Part shown: piece by piece, positions 11,801 to 23,916 of the stretch | How positions within the stretch are numbered: the first letter of the stretch is position 1 | How the letters are laid out: the number at the start of each line of letters is the position of its first letter | Origin: Cheilinus undulatus | Lineage: Eukaryota > Chordata > Actinopteri > Labriformes > Labridae | Length of the DNA stretch: 64,000 nucleotides | NCBI RefSeq assembly: GCF_018320785.1 | Contig: NC_054867.1 | Span: 26,167,855 to 26,231,854, forward strand | Direction of reading: 5' to 3' | Translations under genes and position numbers: made by a program | The notes under the pieces: generated by a model | What the model was told of the DNA's origin: nothing | The model's database searches: none | Seen by the model: only the letters and a program-made list of their open reading frames with translations

Positions 11801-14800
11801 GCCGATCAGCTGATACAAAGAGAAAACAAAGACAAAGAGTCAGCGAGGGGACAAGGAGGGGAACAACCCAAAGCATGAGACTCTCACCTCCACAGAAACA
11901 AAAAAATAGTCTGCTGAGTTTTAGGTCACACACAGTTTTGGCAATGACTCACAACAGGTTTGCCTCCATTCCTTGAACTGTACATACTAGTAGTAAGTCA
12001 AACACTCCTCTTTCAACAGACACTGATCAAACTGTGTCTGGTTCAAGACATGTAGGATTACGCTCTGCCAGTTGAATACCAGTGAGCACTGTTGAGAATC
12101 AAACCTAGTGTGCTGCATGTAAAGGGCTAAGGATATTTATATTTGATCCTATACTTAGAACTTGGATCTGCTCATATTCTGCACATGGAGCTGCAAGAAA
12201 CAACATTAGGCTTCTTGTTGCAGAAAGCCAGCATCAGAAAATGCACAGGAAACTTCTCTCTGTTAACTGAACTTGAAAAACCCAGTCAGCAGAGATATTG
12301 GTTACGCAGATAAATGTAAGGTAAAGCTACAGGCCTGCATGCTCTTTCTCATCCCACAGCAGACACTGTAAAATCCCATCAACTTTAACAGCAATGTTCA
12401 GCTCAAGCATGGCAGAAACCATCAATTATGACACAACCTTTTCCAAAAGGGCACGTATCATACAGGATTATAATTTGATGCTAGCTTGATCGAGGCACTC
12501 TCTCTTTCTCTCTCTAGAAGTCGCACAGGTGTTCATTCATCCACACAGGTTGAGGAGTGACTTCTTCTTTACCTCTCTGTCTCGTCAGACCTCAGCGGTA
12601 GTAAATATTATATCGTCCCAAACACGGAGCTCCACAATACGGAACTTTTAGGTGTTGTTTAACGGCAGCTGGTGCTTCTGGGTAAAAGTCTGCCGCACGG
12701 TATTAGCGGATATAAGGGATTAAGAATGGGCGGAGGAGGAGCTTTTGGCGACATAATTACAGATAGTGGCACCGCCTCGCGCGTGCACTCTTAAACACAA
12801 GCACAGAGTGACCTAGGCACGCGCACATGTGATTTATGATAGCAAATCAGCACTTTTACGAACACTGGAGCTTTAAAAGTCAATGAGTTCCAGTGTTTCT
12901 GCTTCTAAGCCTTAATGTAGTGAATGAATGAAGAGATATTTATGAATGAACTGTCATGCGTGAACTAAAAAAAAAAGGCTCTGATATTAATGACGCCTAG
13001 CAATTTTGGCGGACACTTGCAGAAAAGACTTCACATGAGCTATAATGCAAAATAAAGCATGGACGTTTGCATGTTTAAAATATTATAAACAACTTAATTG
13101 ACTAAAATGTATGTATTAATCTCACCGAGCAAAGAAAATGTGGCTTAACAAGACTCAGTAGGTCTACATGGTTTAAAGCTGTTATATTGGCTATAGATTT
13201 GTTTGACTCACCTATCTTAACAAGAGTAGACAGGGACATGAACTTGTGACTTCCATCTGTTCATAAGGGTAGGGAAGCCATAAAGCATAATTAAAACTAG
13301 ATAAGATAGGCTGGCAGGATCAGTGAGCGTAAATGATAAAATTCCACAAACTGCAAATAGAGGAGCTGGCAGGTCAGAGGTTTATTAGTGACACTGTGCA
13401 ACCTCAGGGGGGATTTTACTTATTTGAGGGCCCCAGGCTAAGACGAATATGAAACCCCCTCCCCAATTAGTTAATAGCAATCAAAGCGAGTAAACAAAAA
13501 CATCTAATGGCTTTCTTTTTTCTCAGGTAACACAGAACCATATGACATGCTCAAATCTGAAATATAAATAACCAAAAGTAACATCTACATCGACCTTTAT
13601 TAGAAGAACATCTTAACTCAAACTAACCACATCTAAATAGACTATTTTGTTTAAAGACCAGGTGTGGCTTATGAAATTAAAAAACATATAAACACTTTTG
13701 GTGCAGTATCCATTTTTCACTCACAAATCATGCTTTTTTATTATTGCATGTCATTATTGCACACAGTATCCATTGTTTCAGTAGGGATTGACCTGACTAA
13801 AATTGATATGAAGACTTTTTAGGCTTTTGGGGGGTTGACCTTGGTGTTTGGTTCAGGGGTCCTCCCAAAGTATTTCTTGGGCCAGTCAAATTCTATTTTG
13901 ATGCTTTTTTGTTCATTCTTTCCCCCATATGTACATCAGAAATACACATCTTAATCATTAAAAGTAATTTTAGATGTGTACTTCATTATTTGATGTACAT
14001 TTAAAGTGACTAGACAATACACTAAGGCCCCTTTGAAATTACCTCATTTGCCTAATGGTAAAATTGCCGATCAGTGCATGCTTTTAATTAGAGAATAAGA
14101 TTAGACAGTTAAGGTTAAAAGTGGCAAAGATGGGAGGAAAAAGTTGTGAAAAGGGTTACAAGAGGCAAAAAAATTGTTTATAGTGACAACAAAAGCATTA
14201 AAATTAAGAAACGCAGTTGAAATTGGCAAAATTTGGCATAATAAGTGATGAAAAGGGTAAATAGAGGCAAAATGATTAAACAGAGGCAACAATGGGCAGA
14301 AAGTGGCAAAATGGGTTTAAAGTGTCAAAAATGGGCAGCAAAAGGTGTTGAAATAGAATTCAGATGTTGCAGAAATTTGTAAACTGGGGCAAAATTGGGT
14401 TTAAGGGGGGAAAATGGGTTAAAAGTGACAAAAATGGGCAGAAAATGTGGGGAAACGGGATTTTAAAATTTGCACAATGGGGTAACAGAGGCAAAAATTG
14501 GCAGCAAGTGGCAAAAATGTGTTTAAAGTGTAACAAATAGGGAGAGGGGGTGATGAAAAGGAGTGTTTGAATCTGGTAGAAATGGGTCAAAAGTGAGCAA
14601 AAATGATGACAAATGGCAAATAAAAGTGGCAAAATGGGCTGAATAAAAGAGGTTCAAAGAGGTTAAAAATTGGCACAAATAAATAATTTCACCATCAGAA
14701 CCAAATAAAAGTTTGACACACTTTTCACCTCCAAAATGAAGTTACTGTTAGCCATGATGCTACTGATCTAACACACACTGATACTATCAATAAATCACAT

Positions 14801-15304
14801 TTGGGGAGGGCCCATTCTCTGGTTTGTCAGGGGGCCAACCATCTCTGTGGGCAGGCCGGAGTATATGCACTTTATCAGACTGTCTTTAGACAGTAGCTGG
14901 CGCTAATGGGTTCAGTTCCAGTCGACAGCTACAGTGAACTAGTAGTAGAAAAAGAAAGAGAAGTCTACGCAGGTGTTTACGTTCACCCACTTCCGTAGCT
15001 ACTCATAGCGGAATAACGTTTCTCGTCTACCGTTTGTTCCATTGTTTTTAGAGAAAATATTCGGTCATGTTTCACTTTTTAAACACAAGCATGAAAGATG
15101 CCTGGCAGATAAATATTATGAGAATCGTCTGCTGTCCATTGTAGGCGCTGTGTCGTGACTTTTCCTCGTCAGTCATCGCAGGCGAAGCTAAAGCTAAAGC
15201 TGGTGGTGTGTTAGCTGCGGGTCAGCGGCAGTGGGCATAATTTGATAAATCGTCGCCTGATCCGTATTTGTCCAGTGTTAATTTAGATCTCTAACAAGGC
15301 AGTC
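11801..15304. other. Intergenic and 5' regions between dgka and stx16 (head-to-head)
   Basis: dgka starts leftward at 11800 and stx16 rightward at 15305, so both promoters must lie here. A GC-richer patch at about 12560-12840 (with gcggcagctgg and a Cg-containing run near 12770) is the best dgka promoter candidate, and 14960-15300 (with acttccg, an ETS-like core, near 14990) is the stx16 5' region. A repeat-rich block fills 14100-14690. Transcription start sites cannot be fixed from sequence alone. Confidence 0.5.
14100..14690. repeat. Degenerate short tandem repeat, unit like AAAGTGGCAAAAATGGGT
   Basis: The block is made of imperfect copies of a purine-rich unit of roughly 15-25 bp built from GTGGCAAAA and ATGGG(TTT)AAA, for example 'agtggcaaaatgggtttaaa' at about 14300 and 'agtggcaaaaatgtgtttaaa' (with one junction base) near 14510. 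Strong strand asymmetry: purines on the plus strand. Flanking 13420-13450 and 14815-14860 are rich in GGGCCC/CCCC and may be the ends of a larger repeat, which I could not prove. Confidence 0.65.
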
Positions 15305-18300
15305 ATGGCCACTAGGCGACTGACCGATGCCTTCTTGTTAATGCGGAACAATGCAATCCAAAACCGGCAGATATTGGCTGAGCAAGTGAGTACATACGAC
15401 CCCCGTCTGAGTACACGTAGCAATGCTGCGGTGAGTGGTCTGCATCGTTTTGACATTTTACTGTGTGTGTTTTCATGTAGCCAGTGTTAGCTAGATTAAA
15501 GTGTGATTAAGTAGCTGCTAGTCATTAACAAGGATATTTCTAAGAAGAGGGGAGATTTCTAGTGTTTTATGTTCGGCGTAAAAACACATTAGGAGATGAC
15601 TATGACTCAGTGTGGTGATGGAAGAGGATGAAAAGGGGCGTGCAGACATTTAACCTTTTTATATTGAAATTTGATTACGGAATATCAATTTGCTTAAGTC
15701 AAGTCTGCTTTCCTCTTTTCATAGATGTTTAAAAATAACCTGGCTTAAAGTTAGTGGGATTTTGTCAGAGGTAAAGCATGTTTTTGTTCCCCACATAGTT
15801 TTCCTCAGTGTTTAAGTGTGCAGTTGTCCGTAGAAAATGCATCTAAAGAAGAGAAACATTGTTTGGGGCCTGTAGTTGATTTTCCAGTAGAATCTAGCTA
15901 GTCTTGTACTACGGGCCAAACAATAAATTGTCCTTTTTGTGTTTTAAGCAGAGAACAGATTAGATCTGGAAGGTTTCCCCTCCACCCAGAAATACTGCTG
16001 GTGTTTGGGGAATTTCTCTCATGCAAGACTTTATAAATGCCCCTCTGCAATGATACTGTGAAACTTAAAGTTTCCAGGAGTATCCTCTTTACTTACTTTT
16101 GATGCAGATTTCATTATCTCAACTTGTCATCTACCTCACTGCCACCAAGACAAGCAAGAGCTTGTTCTGCACTTAAAACTGCCCACTGAGCCCAAGTAAA
16201 GGTGCCTTATAGAAGAAAAAAGGTTTATCCCTATGTTGATCCACAAATTATTCAATGCTGATTCACATATTGCCATTCTGCATTATGAGCTCAGTGTGTG
16301 TGTGTGGTCAGGTATACAGTAGATGCGGCAAAGTAAATCAGTGTCAACATATGTTATCCCCATCAAACTGTTAACTTTCAGTATATTCAGTTGGACACAT
16401 TCACTCCTAAATTAAATTTCTGTTATAATCATTTTTAATTATATGCTGTTTGCAACACTAAAAAAGCAGAACATAGGCAATAGAGTTGTGTAACTCTGAC
16501 ACTTTTTGAAATCTTGAGCATGAGAGTTTCTGCTGCATGAGCTGGAGTCGCCTGTAGAGGAGGCTAGGTTCAGGTACACATCACTGCAAGCAGGCGGAGG
16601 GTGTGTGACCATTCACACCCAGATGAGAACATTTTAGGAGGTCAGCTCATTGATATTTGATCTAGATCTCTGCCACTCAGCACACTCACAGCATTCAGTA
16701 GTTTACTGACTATTTACTGAATTTCTTTAAATGTGCTGTTGATTTCTGGGTGATTTCTACTGAATCTCAGAATGATTCCCTCTGATTAACTGCTCTTAAA
16801 GTCAAACTATAATCGTCAACATGGAGACAGTTGAAAAGGTTTAGCTCTTGGAAGAGAGCAACCTGTAATTTCATCATGTGAGTGATACAGTGTATATTGG
16901 GAGTGTTGTGGGTCACCTCGGGAGAATCCGCATCTAATGTTTGGTAAAGAAAACCAGTTTTGTGGTCTGGCAGTTCTTCTTAATATAAAGTGACTCCAGC
17001 TATAACAGATCCAGCTTCAGGGGATAACCTGCTCAAACAATATATTGATATTTGACTTTCTGAGAGCAAATACAAGCAGCATTTATCTCTCAGTCACCTG
17101 CAGTTTTACTCGAGTGTCATCAGCTGGGCCTGTTTTTAATTTTAGTTGTAAATATACCATATGCATCATTTGTCAGAGCCTTGCTTTAGTGGTATTGAGC
17201 CAACAGGTATCAATCATTCTGAGCTGTCAGTAAAAATAAATGTTTTAGAAAATTTTATTAAACAAAATCTGCATATGTGGATGGCCTTTGTCTACCAAAT
17301 CAACCAATCAATCCTCCAGGCCCTTAAATAAATGAGTTCTTAATCCATTCCAAGTGCCAGGCTGTAGTGTGTCATGTAGTTTAAACCGTAATACAAAATG
17401 TAACGTGAAAACATGATTCTTAATGTCTCACTTGTCTCACATAATGTATTTTGAGTGTATATTTGGTCCAGTAGATGTTGTGTTTGGCTTCTTCCACAAT
17501 TGCTGTGAAATGCTGCTAATATAAACATCTGCACATTTCACCAATGTTCCTGAGAAGATGTTGGTCCAACTATTGATAAAAAAAGGATTTATGAATTGGA
17601 AATAAATGAATAGCTTCAGAACAGTCAAAGTTAAAGCTAAAATGCTGTTAGACCCAGGTATTTTTGAACATTGCTATATCACTTAAATTTCAGCAAAGTG
17701 ATTGTGATAAAAAATTATCTGCAGTGATGAAAAGTACAGGAATAACATGAAAGAAAAACAATGTTGTTGCACTTTTTAGATGAACATTGAACTTACTGAT
17801 TCTGCTGTACACCCTGGTTTTAAAAAAAACCTGGTTGTCCCAGAAAGCAGCAGGGTCTGAAAGAGGACAAACACATCAGAGACTGGATTAACCAAATCCA
17901 ATCAAACACTGTAGATGTTAAGAAAATTATGCTTATTATATATATATATGTATATAATCAATTGTTGTTCGGTCTAATAACTTCATGCTTTTTTAAATTA
18001 TCTGTTTGTTTTTTTTTCCTTTTGTTTAACTCTGAGGTGGTCAAAGACTGAACCATTTCTCTTCTCTCATAACTCTCACTACTTCTTAAATCAGATGACT
18101 ATTTTTAGATAGTAGGTAGACACCAATTTAAAAATAGCACAGTGAAAAATTAATGTAATATCCATTAACTCTTTGAATTCTGTAATCACTGGTGGGACTG
18201 ACTCAAAAACACTTTAATGTTGGTATCAACTGCTGATTTTCCTTGGCTCACTTTCTGTTTCCTGTTTCTCTCCTTCTCTTTGTTCTCTTTTGGATGGGAC

Positions 18301-21300
18301 TGCTCTATCTGCCAATCACATTAGGAGCTTGATGAGGTATTGATACTTTACTTTATGGTAGAATTCCTTCAGAAGCATAAATTACCTCAACATCATATGC
18401 TTTAGTCATTTAAAATGTTTAAAAAGAGTGATTTGTCTTTAAGCTGGCTGACGATCGAATGGCCCTGGTGTCAGGGATCAGTCTGGATCCTGAAGCTGCC
18501 ATTGGAGTCACAAAGAAACTGCCACCCAAATGGATAGAGGGTGTAGATGAGGTACCAAACTCTTTGAATACACTTGTTTATAACTCCTGTTTAACTGATG
18601 TAGAAACCACCCATTTCAAATCATCCACACTTTGACTTTTGGAATGTTTTTCTATTGTTGTTTGGCCCTAAAAGTTTCTAATTGTATTTATTTCCCTACA
18701 GATCCAATATGAAATCACACGGGTTCGGCAGAAGATGAAGGAACTGGCGATACTACATGACAAGCACATGAATCGTCCTACACTTGATGACAGTAGTGAA
18801 GAGGAGCATGCAATAGAAATCACCACTCAGGAGATCACACAGGTGCAGTTATTTAACAGCAGACAGAATAATAGGCAGTGTATAGACGGCTACTACAAGG
18901 GAGTAAATGTGGACACATCTGACAGTATTTCATATCGAAAAGATTACAATTATGCTTTGGGCTTTTTCTTTTAATATATACAGGTTCATCTCAAAAATTA
19001 GAATATCATGAAAAAGTTAAATATTTTTGTGTCTCACTTCAGAAAGTGAAACCCATATATTATATAGATTCATTACAGATAGATTGAAATATTTCAAGCC
19101 TTTATTTTTTGAAATTTTGATGATTATGGCTTACAGATAATGAAAACCCAAAATTCAGTGTCTCAGAAAATTAGAATATTGTGGAAAAGTTCAATATTGG
19201 AAAGTCATGGTGTCACACCCTAATCAGCTAATTAACTCCAAACACCTGCAAAAGTTTCCTGAGCCTTTAAATGGTCTCTCAGCCTGGGTCAGTAGGCTAC
19301 ACAATCATGGGGAAGACTGCAGACTTGACAGATGTCCAGAAGACAGTCATTGACACCCTCCACAAGGAGGGTAAGCCACAAAAGGTCATTGTTAAAGAAG
19401 CTGCTTGTTCACAGAGTGCTGTATCCAAGTATATTCATAGAAAGTTGAGTGGAAGGAAAAAGTGTGGTAGGAAAAGGGATAACCGCTGCCTTGACAAGAT
19501 TGTCAAGCAAAATCCATTCAAGAATTTGGGGGAGCTTCACAAGAAGTGGACTGAGGCTGGAGTCAGTGCATCAAGAGCCACTACGCACAGATGAATCCTA
19601 GACATGGGCTACAAATGTGGCATTCCTCGTGTCAAGCCACTCCTGAAACAGAGACAACGTCAGAAGCGTCTTACCTGGGCTGTGGAGAAAAAGATCTGGA
19701 CTGTTGCTCAGCTGTCCAAAGTCCTCTTTTCAGATGAAAGTAAATTTTGCATGTCATTTGAAAATCAAGGTCCCAGAGTGTGGAGGAAGAGTGGAGAGGC
19801 ACCGAATCCATGTTGCTTGAAGTCCAGTGTGAAGTTTCCACAGTCAGTGATGATTTGGGCTGCCATGGCATCTGCTGGTGTTGGTCCAGTGTTTTCTGAA
19901 GTCCACAGTCAATGCAGCCATCTACCAGGAAATTTTAGAGCACTTCATGCTTTCTTCTGCTGAAAAGCTTTATGGAGATGCTGATTTCATTTTCCAGCAG
20001 GACTTGGCACCTGCCCACACTGCCAAAGGTACCAAAAGCTGGTTCAATGACCATGGTCTTACTGTGCTTGATTGGCCAGCAAACTGGCCTGACCTGAACC
20101 CCATAGAGAATCTATGGGTTATTGTCAAGAGGAAGATGAGAGACACCAGACCCAACAATGCAGATGACCTGAAGGCCGCTATCAAAGCAACCTGGGCTTC
20201 CATTACACCTGAACAGTGCCACAGGCTGATCGCCTCCATGCCACGCTGCATTGATGCAGTAATTCATGCAAAAGGAGGCCCAACCAAGCATTGAGTGCAT
20301 AGAAATGAACATACTTTTCAGAAGCCTGACATTTCTGTTTAAAATATTCTTTTTTAATTGATCTTATGTAATATTCTAATTTTCTGAGGCACCGAATTTT
20401 GGGTTTTCATTAGCTGTAAGCCATAATCATCAACATTTCAAGAAATAAAGGCTTGAAATATTTCACTCTGTGTAATGAGTATATAATATATGGGTTTCAC
20501 TTTCTGAAATGAGTGACAAAAAAATTGAACTTTTCATGATATTCTAACTTTTTGAGATGCACTTGTAAATTTTCTTGTAGATGTTTCATCGATGCCAGCG
20601 AGCTGTGACAGGTCTGCAGTCTCGTTGTGGTCACTGCACAGAGCAGGAGGAGAGGCTCCTTAGAAATGTGGTCTCATCGCTAGCCCAAAGTCTTCAGGAG
20701 TTGTCCACCAATTTCAGACACACGCAGTCCAGTTACCTAAAACGTAAGAACTTTGATAAACTGGCATTCCTGAAAATGTCCTTCTTTGTTTCTTATGTTT
20801 GTCCCATGAACAACTGTAGTTCATATTTCATATATACAAGTTTTTTCATGTTATCTGCTATTTAATCGTGTTATTGTTTACATTCCAGGTATGAAGAATC
20901 GTGAGGAGAGATCAAAGCACTTTTTTGACTCCGGGCCCCTTATGGAAGAAGATGAAGATTTGGCCCTATATGACAAGGTGACTGGCTGTTTAAAATAAAC
21001 TACATCACCAAATTTAGTATGTGTGGTAAAAGCATTTTAAAATATACTACTTAGGTTAAAAGTGGCAAACATGAAACTGTTTTAAAGAACACCACTGAAA
21101 TATTTTGTGTAAGTAACCGCAAATTTTTGAGGGCAACACAGTTAAACTTGTTCAATTTTAGTTTCAGAAATGCAAAAATGACTGAGCAGTATCTGCCGAG
21201 GCTACCTCAATTGTTTTGACATATTTAGAGCAACAATTGTTTAACTATAAAGTAACTTTTATGTTTTCTCACTCAGGGGTTCACAGATGACCAGCTGATG

Positions 21301-22107
21301 CTGGTAGAGGAAAACACAGTCATGGTTGAGGAACGAGAGAGGGAGATCCGACAAATAGTGCAGTCTATCTCAGACCTGAATGAAATTTTCCGAGACTTGG
21401 CTGGAATGGTGGTGGAGCAGGTATTATAAGCTATCTTGACATGCCCATACATAGAAATAACAGATTTTATTTATGACAGATTTTTAACATGATATGATCT
21501 CAGTCACTTCGGTACTTTTTTTGTTCTCCTCTTACAAGTGTACAGTCTTACTTAACAAAGTAACTCCAGCGTGCAGGGCAACTTGTCTGATTAATTTATT
21601 TCACAGTTTGCATAAACAAAGCTCAAATAAGAATGCTTTCAGACTTCAGACCCCACCTGTGTCCCTCTAGTCTGCTTCAACTGTTGTTTACAGGTCTAGA
21701 TTTGTTTTAACTCTACAGATAAACACTTCACCTACTTAGTAAGTTTCCTTCTCTTTTGTCATTTAGGGCACAGTTCTTGACAGAATTGACTTCAACGTGG
21801 AGCAGGCTTGTGTTAAAACAGAAGATGGACTTAAACAGTTACAAAAGGTAAACACTCATTGCTCAAGTGCAGATTTTGGCTTTTCTAGTTCAGTGACAAG
21901 CACCAGTTTTTTAAATCAGTATCCAGTTTTGATGATATATGATTAAATGTGTTTTTCAGTTGCTTTGAGTAGTCCAAACGCAGGATTATGATACCATTTA
22001 AATAATTTTTAAAATGTAAAAAATTAAAATGTAAAAAACAGGATCAATATACACTAAAAGTCTCTGCTTACTCAGTCCATTTTTTGGAATGCATTTTAAA
22101 GAATCTG

Positions 22108-22141
<34 letters not shown>

Positions 22142-23916
22142 TCACACACAGGAAACTTGACCATTTAGTCTTCTTTTTTCCATTAGATTCTAAAGCCTGG
22201 TATAAACTGTGAGATTTTGGGCTGTCCCAGATGAAAGATGACCAATCATGGCGATATCTTTTGTTGTGGCTCTTAAACGGTGGTCCTACGTTGCACTGTA
22301 AGACAGGTTGACGGCCGGCCATTGTCATGTTCTTGCGACCAGAGATAGCCTAGGATAAAATTGTGACAGTATCAGAAATTTAGGATGACCATCTCACAAT
22401 GTGACTGCAGCTATGACCTACGTTGACTAACCAACCAATAGGAATGCAGCAAGAAATGCAATGCAAATGCAGCACAGGCACTCACAAACAAGTTAGCATT
22501 AGAGACAGTGCCAAAAAGCAGAAGTTTGTTGGATTCCAACAAGGAGGAAAATCTTGATCTCAGTCTTTTTTTTTTTTCAAGCATATGCTACAATTGTAAT
22601 CGCTTTGTTGAAGCTTAGCTTCATTATTTACCATGGCACTGGCAGTGTAGATGGATGACGCACGCTGATGTGGTGGTGTATATTGTATCCTGCTATTCAG
22701 GGATGTTAAGTGAGAGTTGTCATTGTACATTCTGCCCACATCACACTTGTATGAGATTCATGTCACCCAGTGTAGCACGCCAGAAACTTATAAGATTGCT
22801 AAAAAAATGCACAGTCTGTAGAAGGCTTAATGCAGTTTTGCCTTTGTATTTATTGCAAAAAAATCATATGATGGGTCAAAGTATTCTAACAGAGTGAAGA
22901 CAAAAAGCAGTGAAGCTGATTTTATTTTTCTTCTCCTTGAAAAAAGGAAAACACTAGGCCCAATCACTCCTGACACCTATTAATATATTTAGGTAATTTC
23001 CATAGGCTTGTACATCACGGCGCTGTGCCACGTACTCAAAAGGCTGTTGGAGATAGCATAACTTTTCAGTCAGTCTTTTATGTTTGGGTGTGTAAACAAA
23101 TTTTGGCCTTAATCTGTTGTGTTTCATGGTTGAAATCAATAGGATGTTTAGGAACAACACAGTGTTTGAACTGAAGGTTTAAAGTGAGGAAGAGAGAAAG
23201 GGGGATGCGGTTGCTGCCCTTAACCAACCCTCAAAATCAGGATTTCCCAACCATTTTCCACTTTTTTGGACACCCCGGTTTCAAAGCCAAGCTGACACCC
23301 CCCCCCAACGAAAAAATTATTGTTGCCAAAAATCAACATCCATTTATTGTTTCATGGATAAAACCCTAAGGAAGTGGCTCTTTGCAGGTTTTTCTTACCA
23401 AAAGACCATTGTATAAACTGTTTATTAAGTGCTTTATCACGATTTTACTCAATATTTGCAAATCTAATCTAGACAACCTTCGAGCAGACAAAGTCTCGTG
23501 CCCCCTTAGATCTTAAGTGCCCCCCTTAGGGGGTCCCAGACCCCAGGTTGGGAACCACTGCTCTAAATGACTTGGAAGGATGTAGAAGACACATAAAACA
23601 GAACCTATTAAAATGTTTCAGTGCCAGTTTGCAAACATGACTGTTATAACATGAGATAATATTTATTTTTGAGAACACGGACTCAGTGTGCAAGGGTCTT
23701 AACAGTTATCAAATCCATCATATTTAAAATCAGTTAACAGTTAATGTTGTGTTTGTCAACTTACTTACATGGCAGTAAAATGCAGTTGATAATACTTTCT
23801 CATTTTCTTTGCAGGCGGAACAGTATCAGAAGAAAAACAGAAAGATGCTGGTCATTTTGATCCTGTTTGTCATAGTTGTTGTTCTAATTATTATTCTTTT
23901 TGGAACGAAGTTTTAA
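15305..23916 (+). CDS. stx16: Syntaxin-16
   Basis: Tail-anchored Qa-SNARE of the trans-Golgi network that drives fusion of early-endosome carriers with the Golgi. Exons: 15305-15430, 18325-18336 (12 nt), 18444-18551, 18702-18842, 20581-20743, 20889-20977, 21277-21420, 21767-21847, 23815-23916; phases join to 321 aa (human 325). N-terminus [16 protein letters not shown] is the conserved Vps45-binding peptide region; [11 protein letters not shown] and [20 protein letters not shown] precede the Habc bundle; the SNARE motif (about 225-288) includes [19 protein letters not shown] with the central Gln; the end (about 300-321) is one hydrophobic helix, [19 protein letters not shown]. Start is supported by a good ATG context (gtcATGG). 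A Tc1 transposon fills most of the intron before 20581. An alternative donor (gtgagt, 15386) lies within exon 1. Confidence 0.97.
15386..15391 (+). promoter_or_regulatory. stx16: Nested alternative 5' splice site in stx16 exon 1
   Basis: After the codons for LAEQ the exon reads gtgagt, a strong donor, 45 nt before the donor used for the full exon (gtgagt at 15431). Use of the first would remove [15 protein letters not shown]. As I remember it, human STX16 isoforms differ by exactly the segment after LAEQ, with or without the following ELDE, which agrees with this arrangement. Confidence 0.6.
15431..18324 (+). other. stx16 intron 1
   Basis: A 2.9-kb AT-rich intron between exon 1 and the 12-nt microexon. 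It holds simple TA/GT runs (near 17938-17958 and 16295) but no recognisable transposon or exon. Confidence 0.6.
18325..18336 (+). other. stx16: 12-nt microexon of stx16 encoding ELDE
   Basis: acattag|GAGCTTGATGAG|gtattg: acceptor, four codons and donor in frame (phase 0 on both sides). The peptide ELDE joins ...NAA to [11 protein letters not shown] exactly as in human STX16 ([14 protein letters not shown]). Standard ORF calling would miss it. Confidence 0.85.
18981..20565 (+). mobile_element. Nearly intact Tc1-type DNA transposon (IR/DR structure) in stx16 intron
   Basis: About 1.6 kb, flanked by TA target duplications (18979-18980 and 20566-20567). Ends are long inverted repeats of roughly 200 bp: left CAGGTTCATCTCAAAAATTA, right (reversed) CAAGTGCATCTCAAAAAGTTA. 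Each arm holds an inner copy of the end motif (TCAGAAAATTAGAATATT), the IR/DR layout. The transposase runs from ATG 19307 to TGA 20294. It has a paired-like HTH ([28 protein letters not shown]), then [18 protein letters not shown] and DLNPIENLW: the DD34E triad. It is dead through an in-frame TGA at 19592-19594 (probably CGA changed to TGA) and one frameshift near 19880-19900. Few lesions and well-kept ends imply a fairly recent insertion. Same orientation as stx16. Confidence 0.95.
20544..20548 (+). promoter_or_regulatory. stx16: Candidate branch point (ctaac) inside the Tc1 right end
   Basis: The next stx16 acceptor AG is at 20579-20580 and the transposon ends at 20565. CTAAC fits the yUnAy branch-point consensus; its likely branch A at 20547 is 33 nt from the AG, in the usual range. 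Host sequence between element and exon is only about 15 nt, too short to hold a branch point. Confidence 0.55.
22111..22138 (+). repeat. Poly(A) run of 28
   Basis: Twenty-eight consecutive A residues in an stx16 intron. No retrotransposon body was recognised upstream, so it may be a plain homopolymer. Confidence 0.9.
22190..22440. mobile_element. Possible MITE with weak inverted ends
   Basis: Left part 'agcctggtataaactgtgagatttt' (read in two pieces: AGCCTGGTATAAAC, TGTGAGATTTT) has a partial inverted partner ATCTCACAATGTGAC near 22390-22405. The type resembles fish MITEs starting GGCTGGTNTATAC. Ends and target duplication were not resolved, so the call is weak. Confidence 0.3.
23238..23560. 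mobile_element. hAT-type MITE with 8-bp target duplication
   Basis: 323 bp from CAGGATTTCCCAACCA to GGTTGGGAACCACTG. The ends are inverted versions of CAGTGGTTCCCAACC, a widespread vertebrate hAT end. Flanks ctcaaaat (23230-23237) and ctctaaat (23561-23568) match at 7 of 8 bases, as expected of an old hAT target duplication. No coding capacity. Within the last stx16 intron. Confidence 0.85.

Larger units (their letters stand above)
21848..23814 (+). other. stx16 last intron
   Basis: Two-kilobase intron with a 28-nt poly(A) run at 22111-22138, a possible MITE at 22190-22440, and a hAT-type MITE at 23238-23560. No other exon seen. Confidence 0.65.
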
